A stretch of DNA of 64,000 nt from Nocardia aurantia (GTDB lineage: Bacteria; Actinomycetota; Actinomycetes; Mycobacteriales; Mycobacteriaceae). The DNA lies in the NCBI RefSeq assembly GCF_009604425.1, contig NZ_WEGI01000001.1:124001-188000 (forward strand). The letters are read 5' to 3'. The notes below the pieces were generated by a model. That model was not told the origin of the DNA. It did no database searches and saw only the letters and a list, made by a program, of their open reading frames with translations. A program made the translations under genes and the position numbers. Positions 7,966 through 15,452 of this stretch are shown here, one piece after another (within the stretch, counting starts at the first letter, position 1; each line of letters starts with the position of its first letter).

Positions 7966-8904
7966 TTGACTGGCGCAAGTGAACCGGCGGAAATTGCGCG
8001 CGTGGTTGCCGAGCGGGTGAAAAAAGCGCTGTCCGAAGGCATGTCCGCGGCTACCCGGGACGGCCACGAGCTGACGGGCGCGGCCCGTGCCGGTATCGGG
8101 AAACTCGTCGAGGCGGAGACACGCGAGGCGATACCGCTCGACAGCGCCGGCCGCGCGGTCATCGCCGACTCCAGAGTGCTCGGCGGCCGCAGGGAAGCCG
8201 CCTACGACGAGTGGCTGAACCGACTGCGCGAGCGCGGCGTGGACACCGACCGAGCGCTCACCGATCTCGGCACGATCTACGACTTCCTGCGCCGGGATCC
8301 GGCCTGGGAGATCGAGGCCGGACGGCACTACGGCGGCATCGTCGTATTCGGCAGTCCCGATATCGGCGGGGCCGGTGTGGTCGCGAACATGGTCCACGAC
8401 CACGGTCTGGCGGGTGTGCCCGTGGTCTTCTCGGGATACCAGGGTGAGGCCGAGGCGTTCCGGGTGGCGGCGGAACGACTGGGCCTGGCCGCCAGTCGCA
8501 GCGTCGAGGAACCGCTGGCCCGCAATACCGTCGAGAACGCGATCTACGGGGTCGGCACCCTGCGCGCGAGCGGACGGGACACCTCGTCGCTGATCGCGGT
8601 GACGACTCCGTTCCACGCGCGCCGGGTATGGGCGACGCTCATGAAACGGTCCCCGGAGGTGGAGCACGTCAGTATGGGTGTCGCGGACGTCTCGCTGGAG
8701 AACTACCTGAAGTACGGCTTCCGCACGGAAACCCAGACCGTGTCGAACCCGGATGCGATCGCCGCCAACATCACCGGCGAGATCCCCCGCTTCGAGAAGT
8801 ACGCCCGGACCGGCGACATCGTCGAGGTGGCGGTTCCGGACGAGGTCCGCGCGGCCTACGACGCGGTACACGAGATCTTCCGCCCGCTCCCACCCAAATT
8901 CTGA
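7966..8904 (+). CDS. DUF218/YdcF-like protein
   Basis: This 312-residue soluble protein has a central domain (about residues 120-270) with features of the DUF218/ElyC-SanA-YdcF fold: a GGIVVFGSPD strand-turn, PLARNTVENA, and ITVTTPFHARRV. Those proteins are mostly uncharacterised; some bind S-adenosylmethionine or take part in envelope maintenance. The N-terminal 100 residues are helical and not recognised. The start is a TTG at 7966; GTG 8002 is an alternative. The gene converges on the fabH-like gene 64 bases downstream and has no functional link to neighbours that I can see. Confidence 0.6.
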   Translation: MTGASEPAEIARVVAERVKKALSEGMSAATRDGHELTGAARAGIGKLVEAETREAIPLDSAGRAVIADSRVLGGRREAAYDEWLNRLRERGVDTDRALTDLGTIYDFLRRDPAWEIEAGRHYGGIVVFGSPDIGGAGVVANMVHDHGLAGVPVVFSGYQGEAEAFRVAAERLGLAASRSVEEPLARNTVENAIYGVGTLRASGRDTSSLIAVTTPFHARRVWATLMKRSPEVEHVSMGVADVSLENYLKYGFRTETQTVSNPDAIAANITGEIPRFEKYARTGDIVEVAVPDEVRAAYDAVHEIFRPLPPKF

Positions 8905-8968
8905 GTCCGCGCCGGATCGCCGATCGCGGCGCCGGTCGGCCTTCGCCGGATACTCCGCTGCCGCAACA

Positions 8969-10009
8969 CTATCCGGCGATCGCGGGCAGGGTCACGACCT
9001 GGCCCGCATACGCCAGTCCCGCACCGAATCCCAGCAGCAGGGCCGTGTCGCCCGGCCGCGCCGCGCCGGAGCGGATCAGTTCCTCCATCGCCATCGGGAT
9101 CGAGGCGGCGCTGGTGTTGCCGGTCTCGGCGATGTCGCGGGCGACGGCGACACTGTCGGGTACGTGCAGGGCCTTGATCAGCGCTTCGGTGATGCGAATG
9201 TTGGCCTGGTGCGGCACGAACGCGTCCAGCTGGTCGACCGTGACACCCGCGAGGTCCAGGGCTTCGCGGCACGCCTTCTCCAGAAAGGTGACCGCCCAAC
9301 GGAATACGGCGGTGCCGTTCATCCGGATATAGGGGCGCGTCGAGGTGCCACCGCTCGCCTCGGCCGCCGCGACCTCGGCGAAGTACTGCTGAAAGTCCTT
9401 GTCCTGCTTGATCGCCGCGGTCTGACTGCCGTCCGATCCCCAGGCCACCGGGCCGATGCCCTCCTGTTCGGCGCGACCGACGATCGCCGCGCCGGCGCCG
9501 TCGGCGAAGATGAACGCGCAGGTGCGGTCGCTGGTATCGAGCAGATCCGACAGTCGCTCCACGCCGATCACCAGGACGTTGCGAGCCTGTCCGGCGCGCA
9601 CCAGATTCGCGGCGTTCGCGAGCGCGTAGCAGAATCCGGCACAGCCCGCCGAGACGTCGAAGGCGGCGGTGTCGTGCATCCCGAGGATGTCGGCGACCAC
9701 CGCGCCCGCCGACGGTCCGAGCACCATCTGCGAGGAGGTCGCGAGGATCACGGCATCGATCGCCTCGGCGTCCAGCCGGGCGGCGGCGAGCGCGGCGCGC
9801 GCCGCGTCGGCACTCATCGAGACGATGGTCTCGTCGGCGTCCGCCCAACGGCGGGAGGCGATTCCGGAGCGGGTGCGGATCCACTCGTCCGAGGAGTCGA
9901 TCCGATCGATGATGTCGGCATTGGGAACGATCCGGCGGGGCCGGTACACGCCGAGGCCCAGCAGGGCGGCATGTGCGACGGGGGCGGCGGTGGCGATGTG
10001 CGCGGGCAT
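8969..10009 (-). CDS. 3-oxoacyl-ACP synthase III (FabH)-like ketosynthase
   Basis: This 346-residue thiolase-fold enzyme has the full KAS III triad: Cys123 in SAGCAGFCYAL, His267 in PHQAN and Asn298 in ETGNTSAAS. It would condense an acyl-CoA starter with malonyl-ACP. The gene stands alone, divergent from a TetR regulator whose operators lie at its promoter, so it is not the housekeeping fabH of a fatty acid operon. A role in a special lipid or polyketide starter reaction is an inference. Confidence 0.82.
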   Translation of the reverse strand: MPAHIATAAPVAHAALLGLGVYRPRRIVPNADIIDRIDSSDEWIRTRSGIASRRWADADETIVSMSADAARAALAAARLDAEAIDAVILATSSQMVLGPSAGAVVADILGMHDTAAFDVSAGCAGFCYALANAANLVRAGQARNVLVIGVERLSDLLDTSDRTCAFIFADGAGAAIVGRAEQEGIGPVAWGSDGSQTAAIKQDKDFQQYFAEVAAAEASGGTSTRPYIRMNGTAVFRWAVTFLEKACREALDLAGVTVDQLDAFVPHQANIRITEALIKALHVPDSVAVARDIAETGNTSAASIPMAMEELIRSGAARPGDTALLLGFGAGLAYAGQVVTLPAIAG

Positions 10010-10026
10010 GACGGTCCTCTCTCATG

Positions 10027-10093
10027 TGAACCGATCGGTCCACACCTGCTAGATCTAACATGGAACGATCGGTTCAATCAACAGATCGGTTCA
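10027..10093. promoter_or_regulatory. Repeated TetR-type operators between fabH-like and tetR genes
   Basis: Two near-perfect palindromes, TGAACCGATCGGTCCA (10027-10042) and TGGAACGATCGGTTCA (10061-10076), plus a half-site GATCGGTTCA (10084-10093). All share the core GATCGGT. They lie between the divergent starts and probably bind the adjacent TetR protein, repressing both genes. Confidence 0.75.
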
Positions 10094-10114
10094 TTCCAGG
10101 GAGAGGAGCACGAC

Positions 10115-10699
10115 GTGGCGACGGCCGGCCCGCGAGCCCGACTGCTCACGAACACGATCGCCACGGTGCAGGAGCACGGTGTGCACGCCGCCGGACTCAA
10201 CGAATTGCTCAAGCGCAGCAACGCCTCTCGCAATTCGCTGTACCAGCACTTTCCGGCCGGCAAGTCCCAATTGGTGGAGGCCGCGGCCCGCATCGTCGCC
10301 CGCGTCGTGTACTCGCACGTGAGTTCCACCGCCGACGCTCTGCAGACCGCCGCGTCCCCCGAACAATGGCTCGACCAACTCTTCGCCTTCTGGCGGATCC
10401 CCCTGGAGGTCAGCGACTATCGCGAGGGCTCGTTCATGATGGCCGCCGCCCTCGACGAACTCGACCCCGACGTCCAATCCGTAGCCGGCCACGCCTTCGC
10501 CGAATGGACCGCCCGCCTCGCCGACGGCCTGATGGCCGCCGGCATCGACCAGGCCCCCGCCTGCGCCATCGCGGGCCTACTGCTCTCGGTCATCGAAGGC
10601 GCCATCGTCCAGAGCCGAGCCCTGAAATCCACCCGCCCCTTCGACGACGCCCGAACCCAACTGTCCCTACTCCTCAACCACCACCTGGACCGCCGCTGA
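10115..10699 (+). CDS. TetR-family transcriptional regulator
   Basis: This 194-residue TetR-type protein has an N-terminal helix-turn-helix (GLNELLKRSNASRNSLYQHF, residues about 28-48). GTG 10115 follows the strong Shine-Dalgarno GGGAGAGGAG. Its divergent partner is the FabH-like synthase, and the gap carries repeated GATCGGT palindromes that suit a TetR dimer. The inducer is unknown; a fatty acyl ligand would fit the target. Confidence 0.82.
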   Translation: MATAGPRARLLTNTIATVQEHGVHAAGLNELLKRSNASRNSLYQHFPAGKSQLVEAAARIVARVVYSHVSSTADALQTAASPEQWLDQLFAFWRIPLEVSDYREGSFMMAAALDELDPDVQSVAGHAFAEWTARLADGLMAAGIDQAPACAIAGLLLSVIEGAIVQSRALKSTRPFDDARTQLSLLLNHHLDRR

Positions 10700-10708
10700 G
10701 GGCGTCGA

Positions 10709-11137
10709 TCAGCCCGCGCGCCCGGTGATCTGCGAGACCCGTTGCGGGCTGATGCCGAGGATCATCGCCGTATCGCGCACGCCCATACCGTGTTCGGTCA
10801 GCAATCGCACCGCGTCGGCCGTTCTTTGCGCCGCCTCGGCGGCGAGAGTGTCGGCACGAGCGCGAAGTTTGCGTACTGTCAGGGCGGTGGCGTCGATCAG
10901 GCGGTCGCCGGTATCGAAGGACCAATCGAGCTGCAACTCCGCCAAGTTTTCGTCCGGCAAATCCTCGGCCAGGACGATCACCTCGCGCACCGATTGCTCC
11001 AGGCCGGACAAGCTTCTCGAGAAGGTGTGCGCGCCGGACAGTTCGGGAACGTCGGCCAGCCAGTTCTTTCCCTCGCGGGTCACCACGACCAGATAGGTTC
11101 GGTCGACGTCGTTCACTGGCGTTCTCCTCTCAGCCAT
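10709..11137 (-). CDS. hicB: HicB-like antitoxin with C-terminal helix-turn-helix
   Basis: This 142-residue protein starts with a partial RNase H-like HicB fold (YLVVVTREGKNWLADVPELSGAHTFSRSL, residues about 15-43) and ends with a DNA-binding helix-turn-helix (GVRDTAMILGISPQRVSQI, near residues 119-137). HicB antitoxins neutralise HicA and repress their own operon through such a domain. The toxin gene is upstream on the same strand and overlaps it by 25 bases, the usual toxin-first hicAB order. Confidence 0.8.
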   Translation of the reverse strand: MAERRTPVNDVDRTYLVVVTREGKNWLADVPELSGAHTFSRSLSGLEQSVREVIVLAEDLPDENLAELQLDWSFDTGDRLIDATALTVRKLRARADTLAAEAAQRTADAVRLLTEHGMGVRDTAMILGISPQRVSQITGRAG

Positions 11138-11349
11138 CCTGATCCGAATGCGGGCGTGAGGTCGCGTTCGATCGCTCTCAGCGTTCCGATCGGTATGTCG
11201 CCCGAATGTTGGGGCACGGTTGTGTAAGCGGTGGCCTGCTGTCCGCTGTCTAGCTCATAGACAATTTTGTACCGTCTATGTGATCCTACCTGTCGGACAG
11301 ATATCCCGCCAAGCTGCTCTATTCGCCGATTCACCCCTCTAGCTTCCAT
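11113..11349 (-). CDS. hicA: HicA-like mRNA interferase toxin
   Basis: This 78-residue dsRBD-like protein has the key HicA features: the catalytic-histidine motif GSHRRYK near residue 23 and the C-terminal TTVPQHSGDIPIGTLRAIERD. HicA toxins cleave mRNA. The family is usually 55-80 residues, so length fits. It overlaps hicB by 25 bases, indicating coupled translation. The module stands alone between a TetR gene and an unknown gene. Confidence 0.8.
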   Translation of the reverse strand: MEARGVNRRIEQLGGISVRQVGSHRRYKIVYELDSGQQATAYTTVPQHSGDIPIGTLRAIERDLTPAFGSGWLRGERQ

Positions 11350-11500
11350 GGCGCATGTCTACATGTTCGGAGATGAGGTCATCAAATGGGTAGACGGATT
11401 TCGAGCGTGTTGTCTGGTGCGTCGGAAAAGCGGTCTGTTATGAAGTTCGCAGCAGTGGTGTGGAAGCGGCGGTGGCTGTGGGCCGAGGAGATGAATACCG

Positions 11501-11899
11501 ATGTCGGATGGCGACATTCGTGCTGTGGCGATCGAGCGGATCGCCAGATTGTCCTACGCGGACTGGAAGACGCAGCACGATCGCGGCGTGGGGTACGACG
11601 GGGAAGGCGGTGCGGCGCCGGAATGGGCGGATGCGCCGGGTGATTCGGGGCCGAAGCTCGCCTTCTTGACGGCGGCGGGGGAGAGTGTCGACGCCATCGG
11701 TGATCTGCTCGGGCCCGGCGAGACGGTGGTGCGGTTGCTTCGCGACCTCATCGATCCGATCCCGTGCCGGCGCGACGAGCGCGGGGTCTGCCGGGCGCAC
11801 GGGCAGGTGCCGGCGGGGCCGGACCGGCTGTGCCCGCACGACGAGGCCAAGCGGTGGCTCGCCGATCATCGGCCGGACGGGGATGCCGGCGAGCGTTGA
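11501..11899 (+). CDS. Small hypothetical protein with a Cys/His-containing C-terminus
   Basis: I do not recognise this 132-residue protein. ATG 11501 follows a GAGGAG ten bases upstream. Its last third holds CRRDERGVCRAHG and LCPHDE, a Cys/His set that could bind a metal. No transmembrane segment is present. It ends 25 bases before the convergent ipdC gene. Confidence 0.55.
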   Translation: MSDGDIRAVAIERIARLSYADWKTQHDRGVGYDGEGGAAPEWADAPGDSGPKLAFLTAAGESVDAIGDLLGPGETVVRLLRDLIDPIPCRRDERGVCRAHGQVPAGPDRLCPHDEAKRWLADHRPDGDAGER

Positions 11900-11923
11900 T
11901 CGGCGAGCCGGGTGGCGCGGTGT

Positions 11924-13003
11924 TCAGCCCGTGGGCGCGGTGGTGCGCAGCGCGGCCATGGCGTCGATGCGGGCCACCGCGTCGGTGACGATGTGGTCGA
12001 TCAGTTCGGCGACGGTGGGGAGGTCGTCGATGATGCCGGTGACCTGGCCGGCGGCCAGGACGCCCGCCTCCGTATTGCCCTCCACCAGACCGGCTTTCAA
12101 GAGCATGGGGGTGTTGGCGGCCATGATGACCTGGGACCAGGTGAGGTCCTTGGTCTTTCGCATGGCGAGGCCGTCGCGGATCAGGGCGGACCAGGTCATG
12201 CCCGACATGCTCTTGAACCGGGCGGCGTTGGCGACGGCGGCGGTCAGGCCGCGCCAGTTGCCCGAATTCTCCAGGCGGGCGACCAGTTCCGTGTTCAGGA
12301 CGCGGTGCGGCATGCCGTCCACCTTGAGCGAGACGACGGTGTCCTGGAGGCCGCGGCCCAGGTACTCCTGTTTGATCGCGTCGGGGACGGTGCTCTCCCG
12401 GGTGAGCAGGAAGCGGGTGCCCATCGCGACGCCGGCGGCGCCGTAGGACAGGGCGGCGGCCAGGCCGCGGCCGTCGAAGAAACCGCCCGCGGCGACCACC
12501 GGGATGTCGACGGCGTCCAGGACCGAGGGCAGCAGCAGGGTGGTGGCGACCGGGCCAGTGTGGCCGCCGCCCTCGCCGCCCTGCACGATCACGGCGTCGG
12601 CGCCCCAGGCGGCCACCTTCACCGCGTGCTTGGCGGCGCCGATCGACGGGATTACCACCACGCCCGCGTCTTTCAGGCGTGCGATCAGCTCCTGCTTGGG
12701 GGCCAGGGCGAACGAGGCCACCTTCACCTGCTCGCGGATCAGCAGTTCGATGCGCTCGGTGGCGTCGGTGGCGTCGGCGCGGATGTTCACGCCGAACGGT
12801 TTGCCGGTGTGCGCCTTGGTCTTCGCGATCGCCGCCTCGAGTTCGGCGAACGTCATGGTGGCGGAGGCGAGGATGCCGAGGCCGCCGCCGGCCGCGGTGG
12901 CGGCCACCAGGCGAGGGCCGGCCACCCAGCCCATGCCGGTCTGCACGACGGGATGTTCGATGCCGACCAGATCGGTGAGCGGGGTGCGCAGCCGGGCGGT
13001 CAC
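11924..13003 (-). CDS. ipdC: IpdC-like flavin-dependent enzyme (nitronate monooxygenase/2-nitropropane dioxygenase fold)
   Basis: This 359-residue TIM-barrel flavoprotein has IEHPVVQTGMGW at the N-terminus, the GADAVIVQGGEGGGHTG phosphate-binding region near residue 140, and VVAAGGFFDGRGLAAALSYGAAGVAMGTRFL near 190. IpdC belongs to the KstR2 regulon and acts on CoA thioesters of the ring C/D intermediates. GTG 13003 follows AAGGAGG and overlaps the ipdB stop (GTGA), showing tight coupling in the echA20-ipdA-ipdB-ipdC operon, the Rv3550-Rv3553 order. Confidence 0.85.
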   Translation of the reverse strand: MTARLRTPLTDLVGIEHPVVQTGMGWVAGPRLVAATAAGGGLGILASATMTFAELEAAIAKTKAHTGKPFGVNIRADATDATERIELLIREQVKVASFALAPKQELIARLKDAGVVVIPSIGAAKHAVKVAAWGADAVIVQGGEGGGHTGPVATTLLLPSVLDAVDIPVVAAGGFFDGRGLAAALSYGAAGVAMGTRFLLTRESTVPDAIKQEYLGRGLQDTVVSLKVDGMPHRVLNTELVARLENSGNWRGLTAAVANAARFKSMSGMTWSALIRDGLAMRKTKDLTWSQVIMAANTPMLLKAGLVEGNTEAGVLAAGQVTGIIDDLPTVAELIDHIVTDAVARIDAMAALRTTAPTG

Positions 13004-13755
13004 GCCGAGACCTCCTTCTCGCGAAGTCCCTTGGGATCCAGCACCGTCCGGATCAGGCGCAGTTCCTCCTCGGTGGGCCACCGGGTGGTTTCGGCGGTGG
13101 CGAGGTCCGCGACCTCGAAGGAGGTGTTCGCGGCGACGTCCTCGGCGGTGACGCCGGGATGCAGCGACAGTGCGCGCAGGGTGTGGTCCGGGCCGCCGAA
13201 GTCGAACACGCCCAGATTGGTCACCACCCGGTGCAGGTGGTGGAACCGGAACGCCGGATTGGTGGAATCGACCTTGTCGTAACCGATCCCGGAGACGATG
13301 TCGACCCGGTCGGTGAACACCCGGGTGGTGTGCCGGGGCACGAAATAGCTGGTCGGGTGGTTGATCGTATTGCCGGGAGCGCCACGCACGCCGAACATCT
13401 GGCGCTTGGGGCGCTGCAACGGGCCGAAGGCCGAGAGGTTCTGGTTGCCGTGGCGGTCGATCTGGTTGGCGCCCATGACGACATGGCGGCGGCCGGATGC
13501 GACGACATCGAAGACCCTGCCGAACGGGATCCAGCCCTCGACGGGGGCCTTGCCGCCCAGGGCGGGGGTTTCGGCCAGGAACAGCGCCTCGCCGTCGGAG
13601 ATCAGCAGATCCGGTTCGAAGGTGAGCCGGGCCAGCCGCGCGCCGACGGTCGGCGTCGGCGACATCGGGCTGGCCATGATCTCGCCCGCGCCGCGGAAGA
13701 TCTCGGCGCAGGCGACCGCGCACACCTCGGCGCGGGTGACGGTGCTGGTGCTCAC
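13000..13755 (-). CDS. ipdB: IpdB, beta subunit of the steroid ring-opening CoA-transferase-like hydrolase
   Basis: This 251-residue CoA transferase family I beta-type subunit contains ISDGEALFLAETP and MGANQIDRHGNQNLSAFGP. With IpdA it forms the hydrolase that opens the last carbocyclic ring of COCHEA-CoA, despite its transferase fold. GTG 13755 overlaps the ipdA stop codon (GTGA), indicating translational coupling. Length matches the known IpdB subunits. Confidence 0.85.
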   Translation of the reverse strand: MSTSTVTRAEVCAVACAEIFRGAGEIMASPMSPTPTVGARLARLTFEPDLLISDGEALFLAETPALGGKAPVEGWIPFGRVFDVVASGRRHVVMGANQIDRHGNQNLSAFGPLQRPKRQMFGVRGAPGNTINHPTSYFVPRHTTRVFTDRVDIVSGIGYDKVDSTNPAFRFHHLHRVVTNLGVFDFGGPDHTLRALSLHPGVTAEDVAANTSFEVADLATAETTRWPTEEELRLIRTVLDPKGLREKEVSA

Positions 13756-14636
13756 AACTGTGTCCTCTCCTCGGCGAAAGTGCGGACGGCCGACTGATAT
13801 TCGGCCTCGGAGACGTCCAGGTACCGGGCCTTGAACTCGGCCCACGACTCGGGGGTCGCGGCGGCGGCCACGTAGTGGCGCTGGAACCGTTCGTCGCGGC
13901 CGTAACTGCCGGAGAAGGTGAAGTGCGCGCCGCCGGGCGCCTCGACCACACCGTCGACCATCATCCGATTGAGGATGATCGCTTGCTGCGGAACGGCTTT
14001 CACCAGCTCCTCGGTCTCCACCACGCGGTCCACCGACAGGTAGCGGCGTTCGGCGGCGAGGCAGAACAGATCGTCCATGTAGGGATCGACGCCGGTGTAG
14101 GCGGCGTTGCCGTGCTTGTCACCGAGATCGAGGTGGACGAAGGCGGCGTCGAGATTCAGCGCGGGCATGGCGATCAGGGTTTCGGTGCGCCCCTCGGCAT
14201 CCGGATAGGGGGACTGCACGGTCCGTAGTTCGCCGTCCCAGAAGTTCACCACGTCGGAACCGAGTCCGGCGCGGATCGGCAGGAACGGCAGCCGGGCCGC
14301 GGCGGCCTGCAGGCCGCACTTCACCATGCCCTCGTCCATCTCCCGGGCCACGATCTCGCCGCCGGTGCGGGCCGCGGCGAACCAGGGATCGTAGAACGGC
14401 GCCGAATCCAGGGACACGAAGCCGTAATACGCCTTGCGGACCTTCCCGGCCGAGCACAGCAGGCCGAGATCGGCGCCGCCGTAGGTGACCACGGTGAGGT
14501 CGGTGACGTCGGAGCGCAGGATCGCGCGCACGAAGGCCAGCGGCTTGCGCCGCGAACCCCAGCCGCCGATCCCGATGGTCATACCGCTGCGCAGGCCGGA
14601 GACGGCCTCTTCCAACGAGATTCGCTTGTCCCGCAT
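13752..14636 (-). CDS. ipdA: IpdA, alpha subunit of the steroid ring-opening CoA-transferase-like hydrolase
   Basis: This 294-residue CoA transferase alpha-type subunit has the signature SLEEAVSGLRSGMTIGIGGWGSRRKP close to the N-terminus and the AYTGVDPYMDD segment near residue 185. It pairs with IpdB encoded directly downstream, with a 4-base overlap. The gene starts one base after the echA20 stop, so all four genes are one transcription unit, probably driven from the KstR2 site at 15428. Confidence 0.85.
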   Translation of the reverse strand: MRDKRISLEEAVSGLRSGMTIGIGGWGSRRKPLAFVRAILRSDVTDLTVVTYGGADLGLLCSAGKVRKAYYGFVSLDSAPFYDPWFAAARTGGEIVAREMDEGMVKCGLQAAAARLPFLPIRAGLGSDVVNFWDGELRTVQSPYPDAEGRTETLIAMPALNLDAAFVHLDLGDKHGNAAYTGVDPYMDDLFCLAAERRYLSVDRVVETEELVKAVPQQAIILNRMMVDGVVEAPGGAHFTFSGSYGRDERFQRHYVAAAATPESWAEFKARYLDVSEAEYQSAVRTFAEERTQL

Positions 14637-14637
14637 A

Positions 14638-15402
14638 TCACTTCCCCGCCTTCCTGGACGCCAGGTCCGCGTCGAACCGGGCGCGGATCTCGTCGGCCAC
14701 CCCGGCCAGATTCAGTTCGAAGGTGAAACCCTGCTCGTATCGGTAACTCCGGTGTACGTCCTGGGTGTCGATCCCGTTGAGCGCGCGCTTGGCGGCCCGG
14801 ATCACCCGGCCGTCCTTGGCGGCGATGTTCTTCGCCACTTCCAGTGCGGCGGCGTCCAATTCGGCGCGCGGCACCACCTTGTACACCGAGCCGAAGTGGT
14901 GCAGCTGCGCGGCGGTGACGGTGCCGGCGGTGAAGAACAGGGTGCGCATGAGGTGCTGCGGCACCAGCCGGGACAGGTGGGTGGCCGCGCCGAGGGCACC
15001 GCGCTCGACCTCCGGCAGCCCGAAGGTGGCGTCGTCGGCGGCCACGATCACGTCCGCGTTGCCGACCAGTCCGATGCCACCACCGAGGCAGAAGCCCTGC
15101 ACCGCCGCCACGACCGGCACCTCGCAGTCGTACACCGCGCCGAACGCCGCGTAGCAGCCGGTGTTGTGATCGATCAGGGTCTGATGCCCGGGGTTGCGCT
15201 GGATCTCCTTGATGTCCACGCCGGCGTTGAAACCGCGGCCCTCCGCCCGCAACACCACGACCTTGGTCTCGGGATCGCGACCGGCCTCGCGGACCGCGTC
15301 GGCGAGTGCGAACCAGCCCGCCGCCGGAAAGGCGTTGACCGGCGGGAAGTCGATCGTGACGACCTCGATCCCCGAGGTCTCGGTGTGACGGTTGATCCCC
15401 AT
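14638..15402 (-). CDS. echA20: EchA20-like enoyl-CoA hydratase/isomerase family ring hydrolase
   Basis: This 254-residue crotonase-fold protein has the oxyanion-hole segments RGFNAGVDIKEI (near residue 55) and GFCLGGGIGLVGNADVIVAA (near 102), and LPEVERGALGA. EchA20 is known to hydrolyse a beta-diketone ring of the last two-ring intermediate. ATG 15402 is chosen over a start at 15432, which would lie inside the operator. It is first in the leftward operon, divergent from the SDR gene, with a KstR2-type palindrome 26 bases upstream. Confidence 0.83.
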   Translation of the reverse strand: MGINRHTETSGIEVVTIDFPPVNAFPAAGWFALADAVREAGRDPETKVVVLRAEGRGFNAGVDIKEIQRNPGHQTLIDHNTGCYAAFGAVYDCEVPVVAAVQGFCLGGGIGLVGNADVIVAADDATFGLPEVERGALGAATHLSRLVPQHLMRTLFFTAGTVTAAQLHHFGSVYKVVPRAELDAAALEVAKNIAAKDGRVIRAAKRALNGIDTQDVHRSYRYEQGFTFELNLAGVADEIRARFDADLASRKAGK

Positions 15403-15427
15403 CGCATGTCCATTCGTTGGCCAAACA

Positions 15428-15441
15428 AGCAAGTGCTTGGT
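15428..15441. promoter_or_regulatory. KstR2-type operator between echA20 and the double SDR gene
   Basis: AGCAAGTGCTTGGT matches the KstR2 motif AnCAAGnnCTTGnT at every fixed position. It sits in the 50-base gap between the divergent echA20 and SDR starts, so one site can control both operons, as between Rv3549c and Rv3550. Confidence 0.88.
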
Positions 15442-15452
15442 AGGTTAGCACG

